Assembly: GCA_016931935.1 (NCBI GenBank)
Contig: JAFGDW010000369.1
Coordinates: forward strand, 1-64,000
From: Candidatus Zhuqueibacterota bacterium
GTDB taxonomy: Bacteria > Zhuqueibacterota > Zhuqueibacteria > Thermofontimicrobiales > Thiofontviventaceae
DNA length: 64,000 nt
Direction of reading: 5' to 3'
The position numbers and the translations under genes are program-made. This document shows, in pieces, positions 42,881 through 52,420 of this stretch; positions within the stretch are counted from its first letter, which is position 1, and the number at the start of each line of letters is the position of its first letter. A model generated the notes under the pieces. It saw only the letters and a list, made by a program, of their open reading frames with translations. It had not been told where the DNA came from and searched no databases.

Positions 42881-44722
42881 ATGAAGGCGCTAATTACGCA
42901 AAACAGGAGAATCCGGATGTACATCGGCTGTTTCATGGTTTTCGCATTAATGAGTACATCATACGGACAGGTGACATTCAAACACAATTTTGAAATCGCG
43001 GTGGAATTTGAGAATTATCCCAACAGTTCAGCGTGGGGCGACATCGACAATGACGGTGATTTGGACGCTTATATGTCAGTCGGTTCGAGCGTCGGCTTTG
43101 ATATTATGTTCAACGATTTAGCGAACTCCGGCATTTTTGTCAAGGCGGACACGCTTCTCGGCCATGTTGTGGATACCGCGGGACCACGCTCCGTGCTGGT
43201 TGTTGATATAGACAACGATGGCGATCAGGACTTACTGGCTGTGGGGCAAGACTATCAAATTTGGTTAAAACTGAACCAACTCATCGAGGCGGATTCTTTA
43301 TACTTTGTCGATGTAAGCGAAGAAACCGGGGTTGCCCATATCGAGGAAGCCTATTACTGCGCGACCATGGCTGACTACGATAACGATGGGAAGCTCGATA
43401 TAGTCATAACCGGTTTGTGCGCGAATGGCTGGTTTCCAACATTGCTGTTCAGGAACACCACGCCGGAAGGCGGGCCAATTTCGTTTGAGGAAACGGCTGA
43501 TATTGCCGGCATTCTATCGACAAATGGAATGAACTCGTGCTGCGCGTCCTGGGCGGATTACGACGATGACGGCGATCAGGATGTCCTTATCGGCACGATG
43601 GGTAATTGGCCGGAGTTCCTATATCGCAACGAAGGGGATGGTACATTTACAGATGTAACGCTGGATATCGGTATGGAAAATGCCATCGGCGAAACCCGCT
43701 CTGTCGTTTGGGGCGATTACGACAATGATGGCGATCTTGATGTTTTCATCGGACGGCGTCCCAATCCAGACTATGCAGGCATGGATGTCTGTCAATTTTA
43801 TCGCAACGATGGCGGCGTTTTTTCCGACGTGGTAGCGGCCCAGATTACCGGCTATATGACGTACGGCGTTGCAGCGGGCGATTATGACAATGACGGCGAT
43901 CTCGATCTGCATATATTGGATTTGGAAGGCCCCGATTTAATGCTGCGAAATGACGGAAATTTTAATTTTACCGATGTCACGGCGGAAGCCAAATTATTGA
44001 AAGCAGCAAGTTCATCCGGCTGGGGAGAACTAGATATTAACGACCGCGGCGGCCAGACCTGGGCCGATTGGGACGCGGATGGCGATCTGGACTTATTGTT
44101 ACCAAGCGATAGCGGGATAAAACCTTACTTAATGCGAAACGATGGCGGCAACGCCAACAATTGGCTCGAGGTTCGGTTGGAAGGGACAAATAGCAACCGG
44201 TCCGCAATTGGCGCGCGTGTGACGGCAGTCGCATCGGATTTATCACAGATCCGCGAAGTTGTAATGGGAAGCGGTTACCTGTGTGGTCCGGCAACGGATA
44301 TGCATTTTGGGCTTGGGCAACTTACGACAGTGGATAGCCTCATTGTAAAATGGCCAAGTGGTCTGATTGAAGTAATGACAGACATAGACGCTAACCAGTT
44401 GGTTAATATCCGTGAAGGTGTACTGTCGGATGTTGAACAAAGGATAAGTGATAGACCAACCGATTTTTCGTTGTTGCAAAACTATCCGAATCCATTCAAT
44501 CCAAATACGCATATTTCGTATAAGTTGGCCAAACCAGCGCATGTTCGAATGGAAGTGTACTCGACATTAGGTCAACATCTATTGACGCTTGTTAATGGAT
44601 ATGAAACAGCCGGAGATTATACGGTTGATTTCGATGCGAGCAATCTCGCTGCTGGCGTCTATATCTATCGTATTACAGCAAATAATATGACTCAACAGAA
44701 AAAAATGATTTTGTTGAAATAA
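42881..44722 (+). CDS. Secreted FG-GAP/VCBS-repeat protein with ASPIC/UnbV domain and type IX sorting domain, copy 3
   Basis: A 613-residue exported protein with an excellent ribosome site (TTAGGAGGCAAGTT). Signal peptide to about residue 36 (TSYGQ). Calcium-loop repeats are abundant (WGDIDNDGDLDAYM, VVDIDNDGDQDLLA, WADYDDDGDQDVLI, WGDYDNDGDLDVFI, WADWDADGDLDLLL). ASPIC/UnbV follows (NRSAIGARVTAVA, MHFGLGQL) and the sorting domain (QNYPNPFNPNTHI ... AAGVYIYRI). It is more distant from the copies at 9351 and 34542 than those are from each other. It closes the symporter-oxidoreductase group. Confidence 0.88.
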   Translation: MKALITQNRRIRMYIGCFMVFALMSTSYGQVTFKHNFEIAVEFENYPNSSAWGDIDNDGDLDAYMSVGSSVGFDIMFNDLANSGIFVKADTLLGHVVDTAGPRSVLVVDIDNDGDQDLLAVGQDYQIWLKLNQLIEADSLYFVDVSEETGVAHIEEAYYCATMADYDNDGKLDIVITGLCANGWFPTLLFRNTTPEGGPISFEETADIAGILSTNGMNSCCASWADYDDDGDQDVLIGTMGNWPEFLYRNEGDGTFTDVTLDIGMENAIGETRSVVWGDYDNDGDLDVFIGRRPNPDYAGMDVCQFYRNDGGVFSDVVAAQITGYMTYGVAAGDYDNDGDLDLHILDLEGPDLMLRNDGNFNFTDVTAEAKLLKAASSSGWGELDINDRGGQTWADWDADGDLDLLLPSDSGIKPYLMRNDGGNANNWLEVRLEGTNSNRSAIGARVTAVASDLSQIREVVMGSGYLCGPATDMHFGLGQLTTVDSLIVKWPSGLIEVMTDIDANQLVNIREGVLSDVEQRISDRPTDFSLLQNYPNPFNPNTHISYKLAKPAHVRMEVYSTLGQHLLTLVNGYETAGDYTVDFDASNLAAGVYIYRITANNMTQQKKMILLK

Positions 44723-44745
44723 AGACGCTTCGTCCGACCAAAATA

Positions 44746-44800
44746 CGTGACCTGTAGTTGCCTGGTCGCAGTCGCATTGCACGATGCATTACAGGTCACG
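44746..44800. terminator. Long hairpin, possible transcript end
   Basis: CGTGACCTGTA at 44746-44756 is the exact reverse complement of TACAGGTCACG at 44790-44800; a smaller GCAT/ATGC pair (44774-44787) nests within. It lies 23 bases after the stop of the FG-GAP gene and about 100 bases before the next start. No T-run follows. Confidence 0.45.
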
Positions 44801-44897
44801 ATATGGCGCTTTTATCTCAATTGCGGAACTATCAATTATTCATAACCAGACGTGACCAACGTGGCGACTGATTGGCGCTTCTAAAACAGGAGTTAGA

Positions 44898-46211
44898 ATG
44901 GACGACACATTTGTGAAGAATCCGAAATATGAATTCTGGCGATGGCGTATCTTCGGCATAACGTGGTTGTCGTATGTGGGATTCTATTTAACGCGATCAT
45001 CATTTTCGGTGGCGAAAATCGGGATTGGCCGGGATCCAAATATTCAGATGAGTCCGGAGCAGATGGGGATGATTGACGGTTTGTACCTGACAGCGTATGC
45101 AATCGGTCAATTTGTCTGGGGTATGCTGGGCGACAAAAAAGGCACCCGATTGGTAGTTATGATCGGATTGTTTTCATCGGTGCTGGCAGGATTCGCTATG
45201 GGCGTTTCTTCGATTGTGCTTGCGTTCGGTGTATTCTCATTTATACAGGGCCTGAGTCAATCGACAGGCTGGGCGCCGTTGGCGAAGAATATCAGCAACT
45301 GGTTTTCGTTGCATGAACGAGGCGTCGTAATGGGGTGGTGGTCGACAAATTATGCCATTGGCTCATTAATCGCAGCGCCGTTTGCCGGGTATATGGCCGA
45401 CCGTTTTCTTAACTGGCGTTTTGCATTTTTTATGCCCGCGCTGGCGTTATCAGTAGTCGCCATCCTTTTCATATTCTTGCAAAGAAATCGCCCAAAAGAC
45501 GTTGGGTTTCCGACAATTGAAGAATATCATCATGAGCCTGTATCAACATTATATGTCGATGGAAAACCGGAAGACGAACCTGAAGAAGGCTCCTGGAAAG
45601 CAATTCTGATTGTTGCAAAAAATCCGATGGTGATTTTGTTGGCAGTCGTTTATTTTTTCTTGAAACCCACGCGCTACGCGATACTGTTTTGGGGTCCGCT
45701 TTATATCAATGAAACGCTCAATACCGGGATGACCGAATCAGCCCTAATCAGCGTCTCTTTCTTTCTTGCTGGTCCGCTTAGTGTGTTAGTTGCCGGATAT
45801 ACTTCAGACAAGCTGTTCAAGTCACGGCGAATGCCATACAGCATTATAGCTTTATTTTTGCTTGCGATTGTTCTTTTCTTTTTTAATGACATTGCGGTTA
45901 TGCACAATAAAGCCGTTATAGCCGGACTTTTATTTATCATTGGATTTCTGCTCTATGGGCCGGACTCATTAGTCAGCGCCACTGCAGCATTGGATTTTGG
46001 CACCAGCAAAGGCGCATCCACAGCATCCGGCTTGATAAACGGATTGGGTTCTATCGGAGCTATTGTCGGAGGAACAATTCCCGGATTTTTTAAAGAAAGC
46101 TGGGGCTGGGGAGGCGTTTTCACTTTTCTTTCGGTTTCTGTATTAATAGCAAGTGTTATCATGATGCCAAAATGGAATGCGCTTCCTATAACAAACAAGA
46201 ATGGAAAATAA
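44898..46211 (+). CDS. MFS transporter, GlpT-like organophosphate antiporter
   Basis: A 437-residue 12-helix permease of the GlpT/UhpT group: WLSYVGFYLTRSSFSVAK at the start, QGLSQSTGWAPLAKNISNWF and HERGVVMGWWSTNYAIGS in helices 4-5, and GPDSLVSATAALDFGTSKGA in helix 11. Located upstream of a GlpA-like/GlpB-like oxidoreductase pair, it most likely brings in glycerol-3-phosphate or a related phosphorylated polyol. The ribosome site is AACAGGAGTTAGA. It is a paralogue of the importer at 1545. Confidence 0.87.
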   Translation: MDDTFVKNPKYEFWRWRIFGITWLSYVGFYLTRSSFSVAKIGIGRDPNIQMSPEQMGMIDGLYLTAYAIGQFVWGMLGDKKGTRLVVMIGLFSSVLAGFAMGVSSIVLAFGVFSFIQGLSQSTGWAPLAKNISNWFSLHERGVVMGWWSTNYAIGSLIAAPFAGYMADRFLNWRFAFFMPALALSVVAILFIFLQRNRPKDVGFPTIEEYHHEPVSTLYVDGKPEDEPEEGSWKAILIVAKNPMVILLAVVYFFLKPTRYAILFWGPLYINETLNTGMTESALISVSFFLAGPLSVLVAGYTSDKLFKSRRMPYSIIALFLLAIVLFFFNDIAVMHNKAVIAGLLFIIGFLLYGPDSLVSATAALDFGTSKGASTASGLINGLGSIGAIVGGTIPGFFKESWGWGGVFTFLSVSVLIASVIMMPKWNALPITNKNGK

Positions 46212-46297
46212 CATGATTTTGAATTATATAATATCCTTATTCGAATTTGATTATTACTATAATCTGTTCATCCTATTAATTGAGGGAGTTAGTTGAT

Positions 46298-47839
46298 ATG
46301 AAAAGTCAAATAGATGTGAGCGGAAGAATTTTCTACGAATGGCCGGATGAAGGATGTAGAAAAGAAATGCGGTTCTCCGACCCTTCTCAACTTGCAGAAG
46401 AACCATATGATGTTGTTATTATAGGAGCCGGGGTTGTTGGCAGCGCTTTAGCCTATAAGTTATCGCAATACAAACTGCGGCTTCTTCTTGTCGATAAAAA
46501 TTATGATGTCGGAGAGGGAACGAGCAAAGGCAGCAGCGCAATCATCCATACAGGTTTCGACGCGGCTGTTGGCACGCTGGAATCTCAACTGGTTACTAAA
46601 GCTTCAATAATGTGGCCTGAGCTTATAGAAAACTTAAAAATTCCCTTCCAACAATGTGGCGCTGTACTAATAGCTGTTGATAATGAACAATACAATCAGC
46701 TTGAAAAAATTCATCAAAAAGCAATTGATAACGGCGTGACAGATGTAAAAGTTTTAACTTCCGGCGAAGTAAAGGAACTTGTGCCCAATGTCAGTCCTGA
46801 AGCGCGCGGTGGAATGTCTATCCCACGTGAATCCATTATCGATGCCTTTTCAATTCCGATTGCATTTTCGGAAGTTGCCCTTGCAAATGGAACTGATATT
46901 TTACTGGGTGTAGAAATTGTGGATGTTGAAGATGCCGATAAATCCATCAAAAAAATTGTCACTGCCAGCGGAAAAAGTATCCCTACCAAATTAATCGTCA
47001 ACGTCGCCGGATTAGGGAGCAGTAAAATTACCCCAAAATATAACGGTAAATTTTTTGATTTGAATCCCAGGCGTGGCCAATTTATTATCTACGATGAATT
47101 CAGCCGATCGATGGTCGATAAAATTCTACTGCCAATTCCAACAGCCCAAACAAAAGGGGTCCTGGTAATTCCCACGATTTCGGGAAATTTGCTGGCGGGA
47201 CCAACCGCGGAAGATTTCCCGCTTGACGATGAAACTGCCGCAGACACAACAATTGATGGATTAGAGTTAATGTTAAAAGGAGCATCTCGCTTGATGCCAT
47301 CATTAAAGGATTTGCCGAGAATTGGTTCGTTTGCTGGCATCCGATGCGCATGTAGCCAAGGAACATATCAAATCCGTTACAATGATGGACATCCGGGAAT
47401 TTTGACGGTCTCTGGAATTCGTTCGACAGGCGTTACGTCAAGTCCCGCTTTGGCTGAATATCTTGTTGAAGGATTGGCAAAAGAATGCGGTTTGTCGCTC
47501 GTTAAAAATCCTGAAGCGACAGATAGTCGCCCTGAAAACCGCTGGCCAGGTTGGTGGAAACGTCCGTATGAAAACAATGGGGCGGTTAAAAATCGTCCCG
47601 AATATGGACGGATCATTTGTAATTGCGAAAATATTTCACAAGGAGAAATTATCGACGCTTTAAGCTCACCGCTTCAGCCATTTACACTAGACGCGATAAA
47701 ACGGAGAACCTGGACGCAAACAGGCCGCTGCCAGGGATTTGATTGCATGGCAAAAATTGCAAAAATAATATCTGAACATTGTAATATACCGTTGAACAAA
47801 ATCACAAAAAAAGGTCCTGGCAGTGAAATCGCCTGTTGA
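46298..47839 (+). CDS. GlpA-like FAD dehydrogenase with BFD-type [2Fe-2S] domain
   Basis: A 513-residue oxidoreductase; ATG 46298 is preceded by TTGAGGGAG (in-frame TTG 46280 is the ribosome site itself). The N-terminal DVVIIGAGVVGSALAYKLSQY is an FAD Rossmann fold. The end has Cys441-x-Cys443 (ICNCENIS) and Cys478-x4-Cys483 (GRCQGFDC), the bacterioferritin-associated-ferredoxin-like cluster found in GlpA. Known relatives oxidise glycerol-3-phosphate, L-2-hydroxyglutarate or similar 2-hydroxy compounds and pass electrons through the iron-sulfur centre. The next gene is its likely partner; no GlpC follows. Confidence 0.85.
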   Translation: MKSQIDVSGRIFYEWPDEGCRKEMRFSDPSQLAEEPYDVVIIGAGVVGSALAYKLSQYKLRLLLVDKNYDVGEGTSKGSSAIIHTGFDAAVGTLESQLVTKASIMWPELIENLKIPFQQCGAVLIAVDNEQYNQLEKIHQKAIDNGVTDVKVLTSGEVKELVPNVSPEARGGMSIPRESIIDAFSIPIAFSEVALANGTDILLGVEIVDVEDADKSIKKIVTASGKSIPTKLIVNVAGLGSSKITPKYNGKFFDLNPRRGQFIIYDEFSRSMVDKILLPIPTAQTKGVLVIPTISGNLLAGPTAEDFPLDDETAADTTIDGLELMLKGASRLMPSLKDLPRIGSFAGIRCACSQGTYQIRYNDGHPGILTVSGIRSTGVTSSPALAEYLVEGLAKECGLSLVKNPEATDSRPENRWPGWWKRPYENNGAVKNRPEYGRIICNCENISQGEIIDALSSPLQPFTLDAIKRRTWTQTGRCQGFDCMAKIAKIISEHCNIPLNKITKKGPGSEIAC

Positions 47840-47860
47840 ACCCAATTGGAGAATAATAAT

Positions 47861-48838
47861 ATGAATTCTGAAAATCATGTTAAAGTTGCGATTATAGGAG
47901 CTGGTCCCTCCGGGATTGGCCTTGCATTAGGTTTGGCGAAACGCGGCGTAAAATCCGTGTTACTGATTGACCGTAATGAAGAAATTGGCGGCATCCCTTC
48001 CGTATACAAAAAAAAGCAGGGAGGCGTGCGTACATTTATAAATTTGATAAGAGGCCGTGTCGTTTTTGGCGAACAATATACCCAGTGGTTAGCGGGAAAA
48101 TTGGCAAAAGCCGAACCTGCTATTTGGCTAAAAAGTAAAGTAATTGAAGTCGAACCATCGGAGAAACGAATTACATTAATAAATCCCGATCAGGGGAAAG
48201 TCCATGTGACGGCTAATGCTGTTGTTATGGCGTGCGGTGCGCGGGAAAATTCATCCATTGAATTGGGCTGGCTCAGCGGCACCCGAACCGGAAGAACGTT
48301 CTTTTCCAAAACATTGTTAGAGCTTATGGATCACCACAATGTGTTGCCAATTAAACAACCTGTAATTGTCGGCTCTGACTTGAATGCATACGCGGCTGCG
48401 GCAAAATTAAGAACCATGGGCGCTTCAAATGCAACAATATTAGATACCCGGAGTCGTCCGAAAAGTCCGCTATATTCACGCATCTATTTTCAACGATGGA
48501 AGAGCTATCCAAAGTATCACGGTAAAGTAAAATCTGCCAGATTTATTGGCAATGGTGCAGCTTCAGCAATTGAAGTAAATAACAGCATGACCATCCCATG
48601 CGACGGGATTGTTTTAAGCGGTGATCTAATTCCCAATAGCGAGCTCGCTATGCTAGCGCATATGAATGTTGAAGTTCATTCCAGGAAGCCTGTTGTTAAT
48701 TCTGACTATCAACTATCTGAACCGGGTTGGTTTGCAACAGGTAATATATTAGGTGGTTTTCACAGTGCTGAATGGTGTTATCTTCATGGTAAGCGGGTCG
48801 CAAAGTTTGTTGCAACTTATTTGAAAAATAATAAATAG
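47861..48838 (+). CDS. FAD/NAD-binding oxidoreductase, partner of GlpA-like enzyme
   Basis: A 325-residue protein; ATG 47861, eight bases after GGAG, is preferred to TTG 47846. VAIIGAGPSGIGLALGLAKRG at the start binds FAD, and VVMACGARENSS plus the final GWFATGNILGGFHSAEWCY loop are typical of the two-dinucleotide oxidoreductase fold. In many anaerobes such a gene follows GlpA-like and is followed by a DUF1667 gene; here the third member is missing. It begins 21 bases after the GlpA-like stop. Its job is probably electron transfer to NAD or to a carrier. Confidence 0.82.
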   Translation: MNSENHVKVAIIGAGPSGIGLALGLAKRGVKSVLLIDRNEEIGGIPSVYKKKQGGVRTFINLIRGRVVFGEQYTQWLAGKLAKAEPAIWLKSKVIEVEPSEKRITLINPDQGKVHVTANAVVMACGARENSSIELGWLSGTRTGRTFFSKTLLELMDHHNVLPIKQPVIVGSDLNAYAAAAKLRTMGASNATILDTRSRPKSPLYSRIYFQRWKSYPKYHGKVKSARFIGNGAASAIEVNNSMTIPCDGIVLSGDLIPNSELAMLAHMNVEVHSRKPVVNSDYQLSEPGWFATGNILGGFHSAEWCYLHGKRVAKFVATYLKNNK

Positions 48839-48859
48839 ACAATTTCTCTGAGAAAAATT

Positions 48860-51800
48860 ATGCGTAAACTGAAATATTTGATAGTTGCTTGTATTATATT
48901 TTCAGCGCATCAATTACTGGCGCATCCAAACGGCAAGCTTATTGAAGACTGGCTTGTGCTCGGTTCGTTCAAGTGTGATACGATTGATCAGGCGCTCGAT
49001 ATAACGTTTGTAGAGAACGAACCGCATATCTATCCGGATGAAGGAATTGTCGATCATCCGTCCGGCGATAGATGGAAACGTTATTCTGTAAATAACAACG
49101 GACAATTGGATTTTTTAAAGTTAAAATTGTCCTACTCGACATTTTGTGTCGTTTATACGGCAGTTTATATTTATTCGCCAATTGAAAAAAATATTAAATT
49201 ATTAGTCGGTAGCGATGACGGAATTGGCATGTGGATGAATGGCAATTTAATTCATCACAATGTCAAATTCCGTGGCTTAAACCGTGCGGAAGATATCGTA
49301 CCGGCTCGCTTATCTCCGGGGTGGAATCGCCTGTTAACTAAAGTATTTACGGGCAGCGGACAATTTGCTGTGATCGCCGAAATTGTCAATCAAAATGATT
49401 CCTTCCCTGAAGATTTGGTGTTTTCATGTAACAAACCGGATACCTTTAAGCCGAAGGGAGTTTCTTCCTATCCATTTCTTTCCGGCATAAGTCTGGGGAA
49501 TAGCTATATTTCAAATGAATCCAAACAGCGATTGTTTCCCGTTGATGTGACAATTCGAAATTTAGGAAAATCAACGACGGATAAATGTAGCGTGCTATTT
49601 GAATGGGGCCAGAATCAATCAACAAGGTTGACGTTTGATCTTCAACACATCACATCAATTGTGGCGTCGTTAAATTCAACCGATATTGGCGATGCATTAA
49701 CAACCGGAATTAGCGTAAAATCGTTTATCGGTGACAAAAACTATGATGAAAAAATAATGCGCCTAACATCGGAAGATATTCTCGAAAGTATTTTTTCATC
49801 GGAATTTATACCTGCCGAAGCTGAGAGTTTAAGGACATTGGCAGGCAATTTTATTGAAAATATGAATTGGTATTCCTATTTTACAGGTAAGAATATCGAA
49901 CATCAAACTGAGTTCTTAACAGAAGGCACGAAAGCAATTTTAGCTGAAAATTGGGATGCTTTTCTGCATATTTATGATGAAAATACCCGTGAGCTTAATG
50001 GATTTTCAAAAGAGATTAAAAAAGACACATTGCATCTGATCGGTCAATCGCATATTGATTTGGCCTGGAGATGGCGTTGGCCGGAGACGATTGACGTTTG
50101 CCGCCGCACATTTCAATCCGCAATAAATTTCTTTGGTGAAGTCCCGGAATATAAATATGTTCAAAGTCAGGCCATCGCATTTGTCTGGATGGAAGAAAAT
50201 TATCCTGAATTATTTAAAGCGATTCAACAGGAAGTGCAGGCAGGACGATTTTTCTTAACCGGCGGAATGTGGGTCGAGCCTGATTTAAATGTACCGAATG
50301 GTGAATCGTTGGTGCGGCAATTCCTGTACGGCAAGCGCTATTTCAAAGAGAAATTTGGCGTGGATTGTGTTGTGGGTTACACGCCGGATACATTCGGATA
50401 TACGTGGACACTGCCGCAAATTCTGTCGAAAGCCGGCTTCAAATATTTTGTCACTTCAAAAATTCACTGGAACGACACGACCGAATTTCCATACAGTATT
50501 TTTTGGTGGGGCGCGCCTGATGGTTCAAAAGTTCTGACATGCTTTCCACCCACGCTTAATTTCGATCTTGATCTGGACAAAAGCGCACAATATGTAAAGG
50601 ACTATGAAAAACAGAATCTTTCCGATGTCCCGCTGCTTTATGGCGTCGGTGACCATGGCGGCGGACCGACCAGAATGCACTTCGAGCGCGCGAAAAAAAT
50701 GGAAAGCCTGGCTGCTTATCCGGCGACCTTTCATAACGATTTGCGGTCGTATATGGAACGTATCGATAGAAAGTACCACGACTTGCCGGAATGGGATAAT
50801 GAATTGTATCTTGAATTTCATCGCGGAACCATTACGACTCAGGGATTGATCAAAAAACGCAATCGAAGAAGCGAAGTGTGGTTGGAAGAAGCGGAAAAAT
50901 TATCCGTTTTTTCGGAGATAGATTATCCACAATCTGCGCTTGAGCACGCATGGAAAGATGCACTGTTCAATCAGTTTCATGATATTTTGCCCGGCTCCAG
51001 CATTCCCGAGGTCTACATCGATGCAAATGAAATGTATGATCACGTGGAAGACGCGACGCAAACAATGATTAGCTCTGCGATGCAGGCAATTGCCGCCAAC
51101 GTCAACACATCGGGTGATGGTGTGCCGGTTCTCGTATTTAATCCGCTTTCATGGATGCGAACAAATTTGGTCGAGATTTCAGTTCCGGATGGAATGGAAA
51201 TTTCAGAAATAGTCGATTCAAAGAACAATCAGGCTATATTTCAACAACGGGGAGATCAAATTCATTTTGTTGCTATCGATGTTCCCGCAAACGGATACAA
51301 GACATTCTGGTTGCATGAAGGTCAACCGAAACAAAGCAAAAACGAATTAAAAGTCACAGAAACTATTCTTGAAAATTCATTCTTTAAAATAGAAATCAAT
51401 CGTGATAATGGTAATATACGCCGCATGTACGATAAACGAACTAATCACGACGTTTTTGCCAACGAGCAAGAAGGCAACGTGCTTCAGTTTTTCGAAGACC
51501 TGCCAGCACGATACGACGCATGGAATATTGGTTATACTGGAAATCAGTGGCAAGCGGATACGGTTGAAAAGATTGAAATTGTTGAAACCGGGCCAGCGCG
51601 GGCAATCCTTCGTTATATTCGAACTTTTCAAAACTCAACGTTCGTTCAGGATTATATCATTTATCAGGATATCCCACGCCTGGATATTCGAACCAAAGCC
51701 GATTGGCAGGAACATCATGTTTTGCTGAAAGCAGCGTTTCCGGTAAACGTGCAGGCGGATATGGCTACTTATGATATTGCCTATGGCAGTATTCAACGTC

Positions 51801-52420
51801 CCACAAATCCAATAACAGATGCAGAAAAGGCTAAATGGGAAGTTTCGGCTCATAAGTTCGTTGATCTGTCTGAATCAAATTTCGGTGTTAGTCTTTTAAA
51901 TGATTGTAAATATGGCCATGACATCGTAGGCAATATGATGCGTATCACCTTGTTGCGTTCGCCGCTAACCCCGGATCCAATCGAGCTTCCCAAAGACTAC
52001 GAAGCACCGTTTGCAGATATGGGCAAACATGAATTTGTGTATTCTTTGTATCCGCACTCGGGTAATTATCAACAGGCGTTTTCGTATCATAAAGCTTATA
52101 ACATTAACTATCCATTGATTCCACAACTGACGGAATCACATAAAGGCAAACTTCCAGCAGAACAATCATTTGTCACGCTTGTGCCGGATAATCTTGTTTT
52201 AACCGTTATTAAAAAGGCTGAGGATTCGAATAGCACAATATTTCGTGGTTATGAAATCCACGGAAAGTCTGCTGAGGCAAAGTTAAAATTTAATCGAACA
52301 ATAAAAAACGCATGGGTAACAAATCTATTAGAAGAACGACAAAATCAACTTAAAATTCAAAAAAACAGTGTCACGTTTAAAGTGAAACCATTTGAAATTT
52401 TTACAGTTGAAATCGAGTAA
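48860..52420 (+). CDS. Secreted alpha-mannosidase, GH38
   Basis: A 1186-residue exported enzyme with a signal peptide ending LLAHP. Before the catalytic part lies an N-terminal accessory domain (about residues 25-200) with LLVGSDDGIGMWMNGNLIHH and PGWNRLLTKVF, like the C-terminal domain of the PHP proteins. The GH38 domain has the zinc pair His398-x-Asp400 (GQSHIDLAWRWRWPE), GGMWVEPDLNVPNGES and nucleophile Asp510 in YTPDTFGY, then the large C-terminal beta domains. GH38 enzymes remove alpha-linked mannose from N-glycans or mannan. It follows the oxidoreductase pair by 21 bases. Confidence 0.92.
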   Translation: MRKLKYLIVACIIFSAHQLLAHPNGKLIEDWLVLGSFKCDTIDQALDITFVENEPHIYPDEGIVDHPSGDRWKRYSVNNNGQLDFLKLKLSYSTFCVVYTAVYIYSPIEKNIKLLVGSDDGIGMWMNGNLIHHNVKFRGLNRAEDIVPARLSPGWNRLLTKVFTGSGQFAVIAEIVNQNDSFPEDLVFSCNKPDTFKPKGVSSYPFLSGISLGNSYISNESKQRLFPVDVTIRNLGKSTTDKCSVLFEWGQNQSTRLTFDLQHITSIVASLNSTDIGDALTTGISVKSFIGDKNYDEKIMRLTSEDILESIFSSEFIPAEAESLRTLAGNFIENMNWYSYFTGKNIEHQTEFLTEGTKAILAENWDAFLHIYDENTRELNGFSKEIKKDTLHLIGQSHIDLAWRWRWPETIDVCRRTFQSAINFFGEVPEYKYVQSQAIAFVWMEENYPELFKAIQQEVQAGRFFLTGGMWVEPDLNVPNGESLVRQFLYGKRYFKEKFGVDCVVGYTPDTFGYTWTLPQILSKAGFKYFVTSKIHWNDTTEFPYSIFWWGAPDGSKVLTCFPPTLNFDLDLDKSAQYVKDYEKQNLSDVPLLYGVGDHGGGPTRMHFERAKKMESLAAYPATFHNDLRSYMERIDRKYHDLPEWDNELYLEFHRGTITTQGLIKKRNRRSEVWLEEAEKLSVFSEIDYPQSALEHAWKDALFNQFHDILPGSSIPEVYIDANEMYDHVEDATQTMISSAMQAIAANVNTSGDGVPVLVFNPLSWMRTNLVEISVPDGMEISEIVDSKNNQAIFQQRGDQIHFVAIDVPANGYKTFWLHEGQPKQSKNELKVTETILENSFFKIEINRDNGNIRRMYDKRTNHDVFANEQEGNVLQFFEDLPARYDAWNIGYTGNQWQADTVEKIEIVETGPARAILRYIRTFQNSTFVQDYIIYQDIPRLDIRTKADWQEHHVLLKAAFPVNVQADMATYDIAYGSIQRPTNPITDAEKAKWEVSAHKFVDLSESNFGVSLLNDCKYGHDIVGNMMRITLLRSPLTPDPIELPKDYEAPFADMGKHEFVYSLYPHSGNYQQAFSYHKAYNINYPLIPQLTESHKGKLPAEQSFVTLVPDNLVLTVIKKAEDSNSTIFRGYEIHGKSAEAKLKFNRTIKNAWVTNLLEERQNQLKIQKNSVTFKVKPFEIFTVEIE

